A stretch of DNA of 64,000 nucleotides from Romanomermis culicivorax (GCA_963922205.1 CAWUHX010000152.1:186001-250000); one strand, 5' to 3'; positions 22,224 to 33,839 are shown, counted from the first letter of the stretch. Program-made: numbers and translations. Notes: generated by a model not told the origin, from the sequence alone.

Positions 22224-23723
22224 TTAGATTGTAGGCCGCTTACTATCATTTACATCAGGTGATAAAACTTCTGGGCCTCTTTTAACTTGCCCATTCAAAA
22301 AACGAGTTGACGGCTCTGCTTCTTTTTGAAAATCAACATTTGATCGCATCTCGTCCCGTAACTTCATCAAAATTTTGCCGAAATTATTTGCTCCCCAATT
22401 ATTGCGGTTGTTAATACGAGGGTCGTCCATTCGTATACCGATACCCCAATATGGATCAAACGGGTTTGTTTTGACTAATTCGTAATCGAGCGTATTAAAT
22501 AAGGCACGACGTAAATGCTTCGACTGGGAATATTTATACCAATTTGCCTCGTACAATGTCCTAGAAGCAAATTCGGCCCAAGGTGTTGTCGGGTTGCTCC
22601 AATCGAATTGTTCGCCAAGTCGCTTCGCTATGGCTGTGTTATCACAATTTATAATTTGATTTTCTTTCTCAGGAAGATTCATTGCGCTGGCTTTTTGGGC
22701 AAATAGATAATGTTCGGTACTCTTATAAGTTTGACCATGGACGGTAAATTTACGCGGGAAATGGTTCGACAAAATACATTTGTAGGTATAAAATGGTATG
22801 TAGTCCCATTTTTTTTTCGACATCAATGTGAAATTAAATAGATCGGGGTAATTATTCATCGACGTGTTTTGTTTTTCTACGACATTAATTTTTGAAATTG
22901 GTAAATCCGAGTTTACACTTGCTATTGATGAACTTTCTGAAGTTGTTGGATTACGTACTTGTGTTGTCGCAGTAACAGATGCGTAGGATTTGATGTTTGT
23001 CAGTGGTTTAGGAAGATTTTCGTAAGTAACGCTGCAATCTTTCCGCATGTGACCCGGCTGCATACATTTTCGGCAATAAGTCTCCATGCCATAAAACCAG
23101 AGTTGTAATTTAATAGGTTTAATCATTGGTTGAACGTGGAACCAAACAACACCAGGGATTTTAATTTCTGGTGTAATCTCGATTTTAATAGCGCGAACAT
23201 TTGAATGGATCAATTTGCAGTCTTTGATTGGCAAAAATTTTGTATTATTATCTTCGGCAATTTTAAGGCCAGGAAATTTAATAGTTAGCCAATTTTCTAC
23301 TTCAGAATGTTTAACGTATTCGGGTATGGTATTACCATATAAATGTCCTAAGTTTAGAATTTTTGTAATTCGAGATGGACGTGGCTTGATTACTTCTACT
23401 TTCAAGTTGAATATATTATATTTCATCATTACGGCTTGATCACGCTTTTCTCGTGTCTCGAAATGGAGTTTTAACGTGTTGTTATTTAGCATGGATATAT
23501 TACTGGGCAAAATATCATTAGCATTTTTCGTTTCGAGTTCGACGCAAATATTAATTAATGTCTTTTTCTTAAAAATTTCATTATTCAAAGATATAAAACC
23601 AATTTTACCGCTTTCGGACTCATATATTTCTCGCGGGGTCGGCGTATTATTATCCACCGGACCAATTTCGTCTAAACGCATTGGGGCTTGATCCCCGTCT
23701 TCTTCATCGCTGTTGTCAGCCAT
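22224..23723 (-). CDS. LINE ORF1 protein: RRM-like region, CCHC knuckle and C-terminal NADAR domain
   Basis: An uninterrupted 499-residue ORF1 protein, which should bind element RNA. Residues 40-205 look like the RRM-like core of Tx1-type ORF1s, ending with a strand pair before the zinc knuckle C217-x2-C220-x4-H225-x4-C230. A Ser/Thr-rich linker (about 231-300) leads to residues 305-459, which match the NADAR/YbiA family: FYTYKCILSNHF, VHGQTYKSTEHYLFAQKA (E337-H338-Y339), AKRLGEQ, W375, LRRALFNT, LVKTNPFDPYWGIG (W426-G427-I-G429), WGANNFGKILMKLRDEM. NADAR enzymes act on N-glycosidic bonds of ADP-ribose-type compounds, including ADP-ribosylated guanine. The fusion lies in one reading frame with no stop and follows the normal ORF1 position. 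Confidence 0.88.
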   Translation of the reverse strand: MADNSDEEDGDQAPMRLDEIGPVDNNTPTPREIYESESGKIGFISLNNEIFKKKTLINICVELETKNANDILPSNISMLNNNTLKLHFETREKRDQAVMMKYNIFNLKVEVIKPRPSRITKILNLGHLYGNTIPEYVKHSEVENWLTIKFPGLKIAEDNNTKFLPIKDCKLIHSNVRAIKIEITPEIKIPGVVWFHVQPMIKPIKLQLWFYGMETYCRKCMQPGHMRKDCSVTYENLPKPLTNIKSYASVTATTQVRNPTTSESSSIASVNSDLPISKINVVEKQNTSMNNYPDLFNFTLMSKKKWDYIPFYTYKCILSNHFPRKFTVHGQTYKSTEHYLFAQKASAMNLPEKENQIINCDNTAIAKRLGEQFDWSNPTTPWAEFASRTLYEANWYKYSQSKHLRRALFNTLDYELVKTNPFDPYWGIGIRMDDPRINNRNNWGANNFGKILMKLRDEMRSNVDFQKEAEPSTRFLNGQVKRGPEVLSPDVNDSKRPTI

Positions 23724-24046
23724 TTAACATAAATCCAAAAAATAAGTAGTTGAAGAAATATGAACGTTCGATTCGATGTTTATTTTTCAAATCGACGTAA
23801 ATCAAAGTTGATGCCACAAGTAGCTGTGGGTCCTTGTGGCAATAATTTTTCAAATCGATGTAAATCAAAGTTGATGCCACAAGTAGCCGTAGATTCTTGT
23901 GGCAAATAAATAACTTGATCAGCAAATAAGTTAAAATCGGAGAAATTCAAAGTTGATGCCACCAGTGGCTGTTGATCCTCGTGGCAAATAAGTAACTTGA
24001 TCAGCAAATAAATTAACGTTTTTCCGATCTTAATATTTTAGGGTAA
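23724..24046 (-). promoter_or_regulatory. LINE 5' UTR with three direct repeats
   Basis: Three copies of a unit centred on TCAAAGTTGATGCCAC start near 23802, 23865 and 23947 (plus-strand coordinates), with spacings of about 63 and 82 bp. The two copies nearest the 5' end also share TAACTTGATCAGCAAATAA (23911 and 23991 regions). Tandem 5' UTR units act as promoter monomers in mouse L1; that role here is inference. Confidence 0.6.
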
Positions 24047-24055
24047 AGCTTTTAT

Positions 24056-25060
24056 AACGCGGATTACTGCATTAGAATGCCCTGCTTGTCTTCGTTGGCG
24101 AAATTTCATGCCCCTAGCATTTATGATTACTGTACAAACAGAAATTCAGTAGAAGTGCTCATTTTTCAGAAAGTAAAAATTGTGAAATAAAGTAGAAGTT
24201 GTGAAATCAAGGTAAAAGTTGTGAAATCAAAATTATAGTTGCGAAATCAAAGTAAAAGTTGTCTTATTGTGAAGAAAGTTTGTAAAGCTGTTTACACACA
24301 ATAATACTTCAAAAATTACCCAGATTTGTAAGTTGCACGTAATCTAAAGTCAGGAACTTTTAATTTTAATTTTTTATACCTAAAATTTACAATGTTTTCT
24401 ATGGAAAAATTTTCAATTTACAAAGTGCAATCTAAAAATAGCCTTCCTCTGTTTTCGGGGAAACGGGATTCGACACTTTCGGGGAATAGGGACGTTCGGG
24501 GAAAAGGGAAAATCAGTGTTTGATTTATAGCGTTCGACGGGGAAACGGGACTTTCGGGGAAAAGGGACTTTCATGGAATCGGGACATTGGGAGAAAAGGG
24601 ACATTCAGGGAATGGGGATACACCCGTCTCTATATCCTGAACGTACCGATTTCCCGAATACTAGGGAAAGGAGATGGATCCACTTTGAATCTGGGTCCTA
24701 CAGCAGGTCCGACCGGACCCAGATCAGATCTGGATCATGTAAGCACATATGTGAATGAATAATCGTGTACATATATATTCAATTTTTCAAAATCAATTTA
24801 TATAAATTGATATTTCTCAGCAGTGATTTTTATTTTGATTGATTTTTTTTTCTTTTGCGCTTTTTATTTTTCGATTTTTTTTTAATTTTTCATCTTTTTC
24901 GCATTTTTCGTATTTTGCATTTATCGAGACGAGCAATACACATTTTTTGAGAAACGCAAAATCCAAAAAGTAAAAAAGCGGCGCCGCCTGTTAGTATGAA
25001 TAAGACAACCGGCACCGCGCGGCGAAGTATGACGGGGCCTTAAGATTAGGTAACATTGGC
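24056..25060. other. Intergenic: short-word array and GC palindromes
   Basis: No gene seen. 24440-24660 is an array of GGGACTTTCGGGGAA-like words, mainly the reverse complement of the array at 17640-17950. 24673-24742 repeats the GATC-rich stretch of 17943-18095. 24976-25045 carries GCGGCGCCGC and GGCACCGCGCGG palindromes ending GAAGTATGACGGGGCCTT. Confidence 0.6.
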
Positions 25061-27221
25061 GTCCTACAGGCATAAAAACAATTTTGGTGTCACGTGTGTC
25101 CCTTTCAGAATTTTATTATCCTGGTTCCATATGCCTTCTGCTGCAGTTCTCGCTTTGCCTATTTTACCCTTAAAATGCCTTTTTTCGCCCCAGTTTTTGG
25201 CCATGCAATCGAAAATGCTTGTGGTTTTTTGCTGCATCATTATACCAACCAGAGATATTCTCTATTACATTACATTTTTAGAGATTTTCAATAGGATTCT
25301 ATGGGTTGTGTTGTCATTAGATAAGTTACAGCTTATAAATGTACATATAGAAATTCTGAACATGAAAATAGGCGTAAACACGTTCTCGGTCAGACCTGGT
25401 CGTAGCAGATAAGTTTCATATGAAGGAATGATGACCAAAAAAGAACTCTGTGATGCGATAAGTCAGTTGGAACTCTCAAATATGTTTGGGCACCCTGTTT
25501 CACTCATCTAAAATATCTTGTGATCTGTTGGTCATAATCGTTCCGGAATACGATTCCTTCGACAGCCTGAAGGCGTTTTATGATGGAAACACCATAATAA
25601 CCTGCCTCTTATAAAACTCTAGATATGGCTAAAATTAGCATTACCACCAAGACTGACTACCTTTATTTTAAAAAACTTCTTGTAGAGCAACTCGTACATT
25701 TTCACCCTTATGCGACATATCGAAAAACCTCAATCTTTATTTGAATCAACAAATATCCCGCAAACAATAAATAGAAAACAGGTCTTCAAAAAGTAGCCCA
25801 ATAGCAAACGGCGCGATAACTTATAATTTTCATGGGAGAAAAAACAATCCTCAACGAGCGATAAAAATAGCTGGGAATAAATATAACAGCTTTCGATCGA
25901 CATTTTGTATATATTTTTTCAAAAACAAAACAAAACAATTGGCTTCGGAAGAAAAAGAGAATATATTTTTTTCTCACGCGAAAAGAATCATCAAAATTGT
26001 AACGAACTTGGATCGTAGGAACGAATATGCTTGCTTTCGAAAAATTCTAATAAGTTGATTCAGTGTAATATTACCTTTTGAAGATAGAAAACGCAAAAAA
26101 TTTCACCAAGCGTCTCTTTGTTGGCGATTTGATCATCTGCTTTTAAGCGGGCAATTGTATTCGTCGACCTCTCAAGACTAAAAACTAACGAATTGTAAAT
26201 AAAATGCATTACAGACTCAGTTGACTGTAATAATCAGTATTTGAACAACCGAGGCAAGAAACCGAAAAGCGTGGAGGAAGTGCAGAAGAACCCCCTCCCA
26301 GAAATCGTCGACAAAATGGGTACCCCTGCGATGACCCCACCAAGATTTGCCAATCATACGGCGGGCCACATCATGGGGACCATTATACTTTCGGTGTTAG
26401 AAAAACTAAAAATGCCAATTTTTTGACAAAAATAGAAAGAATTGTACTTATTAGGTGAAAAAATCTACTTATTTTTCTCCTCAGACTTCTATTTCAATCG
26501 ATGATCCTCCGCTCCAAAAGATCGCTTTACTCCTCCTCAGACCCTGAGCTCCTTGACATGTACGCCGGAAAAATGTGACCTCTGATCAAAAAATGAAAAG
26601 AAGAAAATTTATGGTTCGTATTTTCGATGAGGTTGACCTTTTTCGCAGCTTCTGCTCTCACTACTTTTGATGTCTTTTATCTCTACGGCGCGTAGCGCCG
26701 TAAAATTTTTAGGTTCTGACATTCTGAAATGCTGGAAAATCAAATGAAGGATAATTATTCAATAACCATAAAGTTCAAATTCTCTGTTCAAAAAATGTCT
26801 TTATAATTTTAAAAAACGAAAGAATATTTTCATCTCTCAAGTTAAACTCGAAATTGAACACTTAAAATTTTGGAACTGGAACCGAACAATACTAAATTTT
26901 AGAACCGGAAACGGTAAAAATCTTTTCAATATCGGTTCCTAAACGGTTCTTATGATAACAAAAAAGACTATTTTCAACCCAAAACTTTATTTTTTTCATA
27001 AAATTTCAATAAACGAATATTAAAACGACCAAACTGTATTTCATGAACAAAAGCTTCGCCGTGTAACTTTTTTCGGCAAAGCTGGTAAATCAGGCCGTAA
27101 ATCATATCTACTTAGGTATTTTATTATTATACTCGTCATATTCGCGATAGTTAAGGTACGTAGGTAGTAGTAGGTAGGTACCTAGCAAGTACACACCAAC
27201 TTTGGTCTAATGTGGCAGTAC
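25061..27221. other. Intergenic, no gene recognised; dispersed repeat pieces
   Basis: I see no host exon. 26290-26440 matches the repeat containing CAGAAATCGTCGAC found again near 33885, 36915 and 38545. 26688-26705 holds a GGCGCGTAGCGCCG hairpin. Confidence 0.5.
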
Positions 27222-28656
27222 CAGACTTTTTTTGATCATTTTAGGGGCCTGGGCCCCTAAGAGTTTGGAAATAGCTCCTGAAATTTTAGGTCTAGAAGCC
27301 ATATTGGCTCTTAAAATTTTGACATATTCATTTATATCCTAGCAAATTATAGTTATTTTTATTCAATTTTAGATTTAAAGTATCTAAGCACTTTACAGGC
27401 TCTAAAATCATGAAACACAGAAAATTTTCCGGCGCTTCGCGTCGGATCTCAATCAATAATTTTTCAAATTGTTCTGTTCACTGTTTTTCTACAAATCAAA
27501 CTTTCCGAGGAAAAATTATCGAAATTGGGAAAAATATGGGGGTTCGACAAGAAAAAGATGAACTTTGGTGTACTTAAGAAATCAAAATCTCAGTATTTTC
27601 ATTTTTTGTAACTATTGTTTTAAATATGGAGCCGAGTTTGAATTCACGATTATAATGAAGGTGAATTTCATAAATTTCAAGTTCAATTTGAATTTTTCAA
27701 ACTTATGAAAGTATGAACATATTTTTTTGATTTGTAAAATGATATTCCTACAAATGTTTTCGAACCTTGTATGTTCATTGAATAAGTTATCTTTAAATTG
27801 ATTTTCTGGCATTTTAGAGCGTCAAAATCTAAAAAAAATCTCGTTGCGTAGCGCAGGAAAGACATAGAAAACAACAGAACAATAAGAACAGAATCTGCAT
27901 TTTCAAAACCCTACACTTTTGAGTTAGAAGGAAATGAACCCAAGTGCTACCTTGGAAGAAGGTTTGCACGAAAATAAACGAAATATGCTTTTCGCATAAA
28001 AAATTTTCTTTCCACAAAGATTTCTCGGCCGATCTTTGTAAAGAAGCCTGTAACCGAAAACACTGATTAGAAATCAAATATTGAACAGTAATTTTTTAAA
28101 ACACGTATCAACTGGTTTTATTTCTGTGGATATAATTTAATTACATACGTTCCACAGTGTGCTACAAGCCCGTTTTTTGATATCTTCAATTAAAAATTTT
28201 TGGCTCCTGGTTTTCAAACCTAAAAAAGCCTGGACAGCACGCATATCGAATTATTCAAACGATATAATGCATACTTCAACGCCTCACGTTATATTTCCTG
28301 ACTGCTCACGTTTCTTGTTGCACCTAGCCAAATATTATTCAAGTAATATCAATGAAACATATAAATATATTATGACATAATAATATATTATTTGACAATT
28401 CGACGTCGATAGATGTCGATATCTTTACTCTGTATAGGAACCGGAACCGTACGGTTCCTAAATTTTAGAACCGGAATAGTTATTCTAAAAATCGAAGAAC
28501 CGGAACCAATATTCGTTAAAATCAAGAACCGTTGCACCTCTAATAATAATATAAATCAATATTATCAGGAGCCAAAATGGCCTCTAGACCTAAAATTTTA
28601 GGAGCCATTTCCAAATCTCTAGGGGCCCAGGCTCCTGAAATGACTAAAAAAGCCTG
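27222..28656. mobile_element. hAT-like non-autonomous element with ~90-bp inverted ends
   Basis: The left end CAGACTTTTTTTGATCATTT is mirrored at the right by AAATGACTAAAAAAGCCTG. The inverted similarity runs about 90 bp at roughly 85%, through GGGGCCTGGGCCCC and a GAGCC/GGCTC word. No coding capacity. A clear target duplication was not found. Confidence 0.6.
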
Positions 28657-29142
28657 TATAGTAGCTTCATGGGATAACTGAGGAATAAACTACACTTCTT
28701 TTTGGCTATATTTTAGCTTAGCTGTACTGAATACTATAGGTAATGGCCATTGTCGACGCGAAGTGCCGGAAAAATTGGGATGTCGATCTTCTATTCCGCA
28801 CTGACTGCACCTTTTCACTAAGAATTTTCCTACAAATCTAAAAAACGAGCACTGTGCGCAAAAATGCCTGCTCAAGCACAATATTCATCTTTGATAATGT
28901 CACAACTAAAACTAAAGTAGTCTAGAAAAAGAAGAATCTAAATCACAGAACAGTAAAATTAGAACTCCTCGAAAATTGAATAAAATCTATCGTAGAATTC
29001 CAACAAACTTTCGTCAAAATTGATAATCAGGATAAGTATCGATAAATTAGAGTTTTATGAACCGACATTTTAGTGCAGTATGTCATAACGTTACTTCAAA
29101 TTTTCTTTAGACATGCCTGTAATGAGGGGGGGCATTGCGGGG

Positions 29143-29365
29143 CATACCTGTAAGACCTCCGACCAGTTGGGGGGGGGGGGGGGGGGTAGAAAAAAGTCGA
29201 AATTTTTCCCAAAGAAAAACATACACTTTTTGCAAATTTTTTCAATTTTTTCCAAACTGGGGGGTTGGGGAGGGGTTGGGGGGGGGGGGGTTGGATGATT
29301 TTGGGTACAGGGTTGACCAAGTTGGGGGGGGGGTCCCTCCCCCAACCCCCCCAAGTACAGGTATG
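29143..29365. mobile_element. CATACCTGT-ended MITE with perfect 8-bp duplication
   Basis: This 223-bp element has ends CATACCTGTAAGACC and GTACAGGTATG. The flanking duplication TTGCGGGG (29135-29142, 29366-29373) is exact. It contains long G runs (including 29170-29186) that could be length-uncertain in assembly. Confidence 0.85.
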
Positions 29366-29373
29366 TTGCGGGG

Positions 29374-31424
29374 ACGGTCTCACCCCAGAAGAGCGAAGCT
29401 CAAAAAAGCGAATCCGCAAATGAACGATTCTCAAAAGAGCGAAATATATCCAAAGCGTTGTGTAACATGTTCATTTTTCATTGTAAAACATGTTCATGTT
29501 ACACAATGAAAAAAAATTCGGTAAAATTTCTACGCAAATGAATAAAATTGAAACTGTTGCATTGAGCGCAATAAGCAAGTTTCCCAGGTTAGAAAAGACT
29601 ATTTTTAGTTCCCTTGCTCTTTATTGTTATATACGTCTTTGTTTTTGTTGATAAATATCTCGCTTTTCCTTTTTTGTTTATTGCATGATCTGTTTTTCTT
29701 ATCCTAAAAAATCGCAAACCAGAATGTCACAGTCGTCACATTGTACTTGTTTGAAGAAACTATAATCTTATAGAGAAAGAAGAATAGACAGAAGATGAGT
29801 ACAAGAAAAAACGAGCGAAAAAAGAAATGTGGTCAAACGAGACACAGAGCGAAAAGAAAAAGAATGAAGCGAACAGAAAATGAAATACTACAGAAAGCAG
29901 AATAAAAAAGAAATATAAATTGAAATCACGTATGACAATTTATGAATGTCAAACAAAAACAAACAAAAGTTTCAAAAAACGCAAAAACTCGTAAAAGTTT
30001 TCGATTTTTCGGCCAGTTTGATATTGATATCATAACTATTTTTGATATTCATATTTTGATACCAAAACACATTGATGCATCAAACTTGGATATCATATAT
30101 CAATCACATAACACTATCTCTTAGATAATTTAGTTTGTATGTGGGTTTTCTGACGTGTGCAGCAAACCACATCTAAAAAACTTGCACCGTTAAAGAATTG
30201 TCTAAAATTTTCCTTTTTGGACACCTCGTACACCTTTAATTAAAGTTGTTCATAGAAAAGTGCTCTTTTGGGAACTTTTGGGTGTTAGCTTTTGTGATTC
30301 GCTCTTTTGAGCTTCGGTCTTATGAATTCCGCTCTTACGAGGCCGCCCACGGGGACGCATAACTCAATCGGACCTAGTGCCTACAAACGGGATACAGGGC
30401 CGTAGCCAGGAATTTTTTTAGGAGGGGACGAACCAACGAAAAAAATTTTTTTCGGCGCACGGCGCCGGGAAAATTTTCAGGTTTTTATACTCTGGAAGGC
30501 TGAAAAATTAATCTTCATAACAATGATAATAAATCGGAATTAAACTAATGGATCGTAATACCTTTCTTATTTCGGCGCCTAGCGCCGAGAAAATTTTCGT
30601 ATCTTCGCGTTCCAAAATGTTGGAAAATTAATGTTCACAACAATTATTCCTAGATAAAAGCTCTAAATTTACAGTCTTAGAATGACGTTTTTATCAGTTT
30701 TCAATGCAGATTGTGAAGGCTCACGTTTCAAAATGTTTGGAAAACTCCAAACGAAGTAGAATAAAATTTTAAGAAGTGATCAAAAACTCAATTACCAGTA
30801 AAATATTGGCTCTTCACAAGTAAAAGAAGAGATGAAGTGAATCAGTTGATAGAAACTGATGAACGTTAGTTAGTAAGTGGAAGTAGATATCCTAATGGCA
30901 GCGCCTCATAGGGAACAATGAATATTATACTCAGGACCGGCGCGGAGCGCCGGCAAATTTTGAGGGTTTGACCTTGTGAAGTTCACCAAAATGCATCATT
31001 TCGGTTTTGAAGTGAAAAAAAGTTTTCGATCAGTGAGAACCATGCCCAAAATTTTGTCTTGTAACGAATGAAAAAAGAGATGAAGTAATTCAGTTGATTG
31101 AAACTGTTGAAGTTTAATTAGTAGGTCGAAGTTGATATGCTAATGGCCGTGGCTGATAGAAAACAATGACTGTTACACTCATTGACCGGCGTGAAGCGCC
31201 GGAAAATTTAGAGATTTTTCTCAGTGATAGACACAAAATCGACATATAACAAAGTCCCAAGGGGGTGGCAGCCGTCCCCCCGCCCCCCTAAATACGGCCT
31301 TGACGGGATCCCCCGAGCTCTGCCTAACCCTCGATTCGAAAAATGGGCAAAAAAGCCTTCTTTGGCGTGTTTTTTGGAAAATTTTCGAAAAACATATTGC
31401 TTATATGAAGGATTCGCATTGTAC
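29374..31424. other. KDEL receptor intron or 3' flank; repeat fragments
   Basis: No exon recognised here, although the last KDEL receptor exon is expected downstream of 31425. GC hairpins of the GGCGC-n3-GCGCC type occur at about 30454, 30573, 30940 and 31188, each followed by AAAATTTT-rich sequence, marking fragments of the same repeat family. Confidence 0.5.
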
Positions 31425-31677
31425 CTCGCGTAGCGTACAAATAGAAAAAATCAGCATATAAAATGGTTTGAACGGCTCCGGCAACTACGGCGATTGGATC
31501 GAAAAAGCTTTCCATGTAATAACGGTAAATCCAATTAAAAATGTAGAGCGCTCTATAACTACCCAAAGCAAACAAATAATGGCTCGTTATGGTCTCAGCT
31601 TCACCAGTTTTCGACAGAAGGAATAATTGCGGTAGAATGGCCACAGATTCCAAATAGATGCTGAACGTCCATAGAAT
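31425..31677 (-). CDS. KdelR: KDEL receptor exon 4
   Basis: It encodes residues 118-201, from [17 protein letters not shown] to [10 protein letters not shown], covering the last transmembrane segments of the ER retention receptor. The acceptor TTTTCCAG precedes ATT, and the donor follows CGA-G (GTACAATG), giving phase 1. Ligand-contact residues known from vertebrate receptors are kept at the same numbers: E127, Y158, R159, W166, R169 and D193. The phase-1 end predicts that the next exon begins with two bases completing a Val codon and a short tail with the COPI-binding lysines. That exon was not found. Confidence 0.96.
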
Positions 31678-32060
31678 CTGGAAAACAGGAAGCAGATAAG
31701 CAAGCATGTAATAAATATTTGACGCTAGGGAGGTCAGCGGCCTTTTTGGTGAGAGAGGGTCAGCTGACACGACTCATCTCGGAGAGGCGTCAGATTAGAA
31801 GCGGTCCGAAAACTGTGTTAGAAGTCAAGAATTAAATAATTTACATTTTTTAAGTATTGGTCTGGTACGAAAGGATACTTCATTGATTTTTCTCAGTCCG
31901 GCTATCGTGTTGGCATTGATCGAACAAGCCCAAATTTTTCACCGAGCTTCCCACCTCAAATTTGGATCATGCGCAAAAAAATTGAAAATAACACGACGTC
32001 AGCAAAACTATCAAGTCTGCACCGCATTAGCACCAGATGCAAATAATGCGTAGTAGGGAG

Positions 32061-33839
32061 CAGGTTTTTTTTCGTCCGAAAATCACGAGCCAAAGGGCTC
32101 CTAAGCCTAATTTTTTAGGGAGCCAAATTTAAATTTCAGGAACCAAAAATCTGTGATTGAAGAAATTCGAAGTATATGTTTGTAATCAGTGTTTTTCTGC
32201 ACGAGCTGTTTTGCACGGTGAAAAAAATACCAAAAAAGTTTTGCACGCCAAAAAATTTTTCTGTACTACAGATAAATATATCACTTTTTTCCACGAATTT
32301 TTTTCCATAAATAAAGACGTGAAATTTTTCTCCACATGTGGAAACTTTTTTGGAAAAAATCTTAAAAACCAGATTTGAATTTTGTGTTCATAAATCGCAA
32401 TTTCTAGAAATTTTATCATTTGAAAAATTTTTAAACCAATAATTTGTTCGAAAACCTTTTATAAATTAGGTCGAAAAGCTATGAGTCAGAAGCGTAGAAA
32501 TTTTTCAAAAATACTTCCATGAAGCTTTTGAATTCAATTTACGTTGAGAAAGGAACAAACGCTTCAAAAAGTTTAGAAAGTTGACGTGTTGATCATTCCA
32601 AAAAATGTATGAAGGATATTGAAGATCGCCAATTAAACATGAAATAATATGTTTAAGGCGATGAAAACTATTAAAAATTAGTGATAAGTGAAGATAGACT
32701 AGCTAAAAGCCGCGCCTGAGCTTGCCAACGAATAATAATGATTGTTAAAGTTATAACCGGCGCAAAGCGCCATAAAACTTTGGGATTTGGACCTACTGAA
32801 ATGCATCTTTTCTATATGAAAACCCCAAATTTGTTTTCCACATTTGATAAATATTTCTGCACGGTGCAAAAAATCTAAAAAAAGTTTTATACGAGCGGAA
32901 AAAGTCTTCCAGAGTGCAAAAAAACACTGTTTGTAATGCATTGTTGAATGTAATTAAAGTATATGGATATTCAATCGATTGATAAGTGTTGAAAAATGAT
33001 TGTTCAAAACTTACTTTTCAACAAGTATTTTTTTACAAGCCTCTTTAGACCTAAAAATTTGACCAACAAATCTATAAAAGATTGATCAAAAAATCCATGT
33101 ACGAAGAAATTTTATTTGTATATAAAAACACAATTTTCTGTGTATTTTTGCACAAACCTTCTTCCACATAGCATTTGAGTTCATTTCCTTCCTATATATG
33201 GCACAAAAGTACCGTGTATTGAAAAATGCAGCTCTGATCTTATTCTTCCTGTACCTATCATTCTAAAGTTTGGGGAAATTAATTTGAGGATAATTTATTC
33301 AATAGACATAACTGTTCCAATTTTTCTGTTTAAAAGCATGACTTCAACATTTCGAAAATTAAAAAAATATATCCATACCTTCATAAGCTTGAGAAACTTT
33401 AGGTTAAACCTGATGTTTCTGAAAATCACTTCTACGACGCTTACGTTCCATTGCTTACGATTTATGTTTAAAATCATAGTCACAAAAAGCTGGAAAAATT
33501 GAGATTTCGACTTGTCGAACCCCCCACATTTTTTCCTTTCTTCTAAATTTTTTCACAAAAATGTATTTGTGAAAAAGCAGTTGATAGACCAATCCACAGA
33601 ATTACGAAATAAAATCTGGCGCGAAGCGCCGGAAAATTTTCGGTGTTTTCTGTTTTTAGATCACGCAGAACGCTTACTCTAAATCTAAAATTGAATGGAA
33701 ATAACGATAATTTACTAACACATAAATATGTATGATATTTAAATTTTTACGAGCCAAAATGGCTCATATACCTAAAATTTTAAACGCCATTACCAAATTT
33801 TTAGGGGTCCACGCCCCTAAAATGACTAAAAAAAGCCTG
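32061..33839. mobile_element. hAT-like element (GAGCC word) hosting a second element
   Basis: The left end is CAGGTTTTTTTTCGTCC with ACGAGCC, and the right end AATGACTAAAAAAAGCCTG. The flanks GTAGGGAG (32053-32060) and TTAGGGAG (33840-33847) agree at 7 of 8. The 743-bp GCAC-type element at 32187-32929 is inserted within it. A GGCGCGAAGCGCCGG hairpin lies near 33620. Confidence 0.75.
32187..32929. mobile_element. hAT-like MITE, GCAC word, perfect 8-bp duplication
   Basis: Ends are CAGTGTTTTTCTGCACGAG and GAGTGCAAAAAAACACTG; the duplication TTTGTAAT (32179-32186, 32930-32937) is exact and fits the hAT target pattern nTnnnnAn. The subterminal regions repeat GCAC/GTGC. The body is shared with 45097-46037 and with the CCCC-ended 55306-56306. 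Confidence 0.9.

Larger units (their letters stand above)
18147..24046 (-). mobile_element. Full-length Tx1/L1-like LINE, 5.9 kb
   Basis: A non-LTR retrotransposon with a 5' UTR (24046-23724), ORF1 (23723-22224), a 93-bp spacer, ORF2 (22130-18600), a 453-bp 3' UTR, and a poly(A) tail seen as a T run at 18150-18164. It is flanked by a 9-bp duplication, AGCTTTTAT, at 18138-18146 and 24047-24055, directly beside the T run, as expected for target-primed insertion. One internal TGA in ORF2 is the only disabling change I found. RT spelling (RGIRQGCPLSPLIY, YADD, WRPITMLNVDYKILAKIL) places it in the L1/Tx1 group. It lies 7.4 kb downstream of the last KDEL receptor exon found. Confidence 0.92.

Noticed and set aside
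26241-26426. Open frame that looks coding at its start
   Set aside because: Most of it matches the dispersed CAGAAATCGTCGAC repeat found at 33885, 36915 and 38545.
27214-28664. Target duplication for the 27222-28656 element
   Set aside because: Flanks GGCAGTAC and TATAGTAG share only four positions; the element is kept on its inverted ends alone.
29091-29509. Proline- or glycine-rich open frames on both strands
   Set aside because: They are translations of G/C homopolymer runs inside a MITE with a proven target duplication.
30190-30240. Candidate last exon of the KDEL receptor
   Set aside because: A short Lys-rich reading after an AG is possible, but it lacks a pyrimidine tract and does not match the conserved tail.
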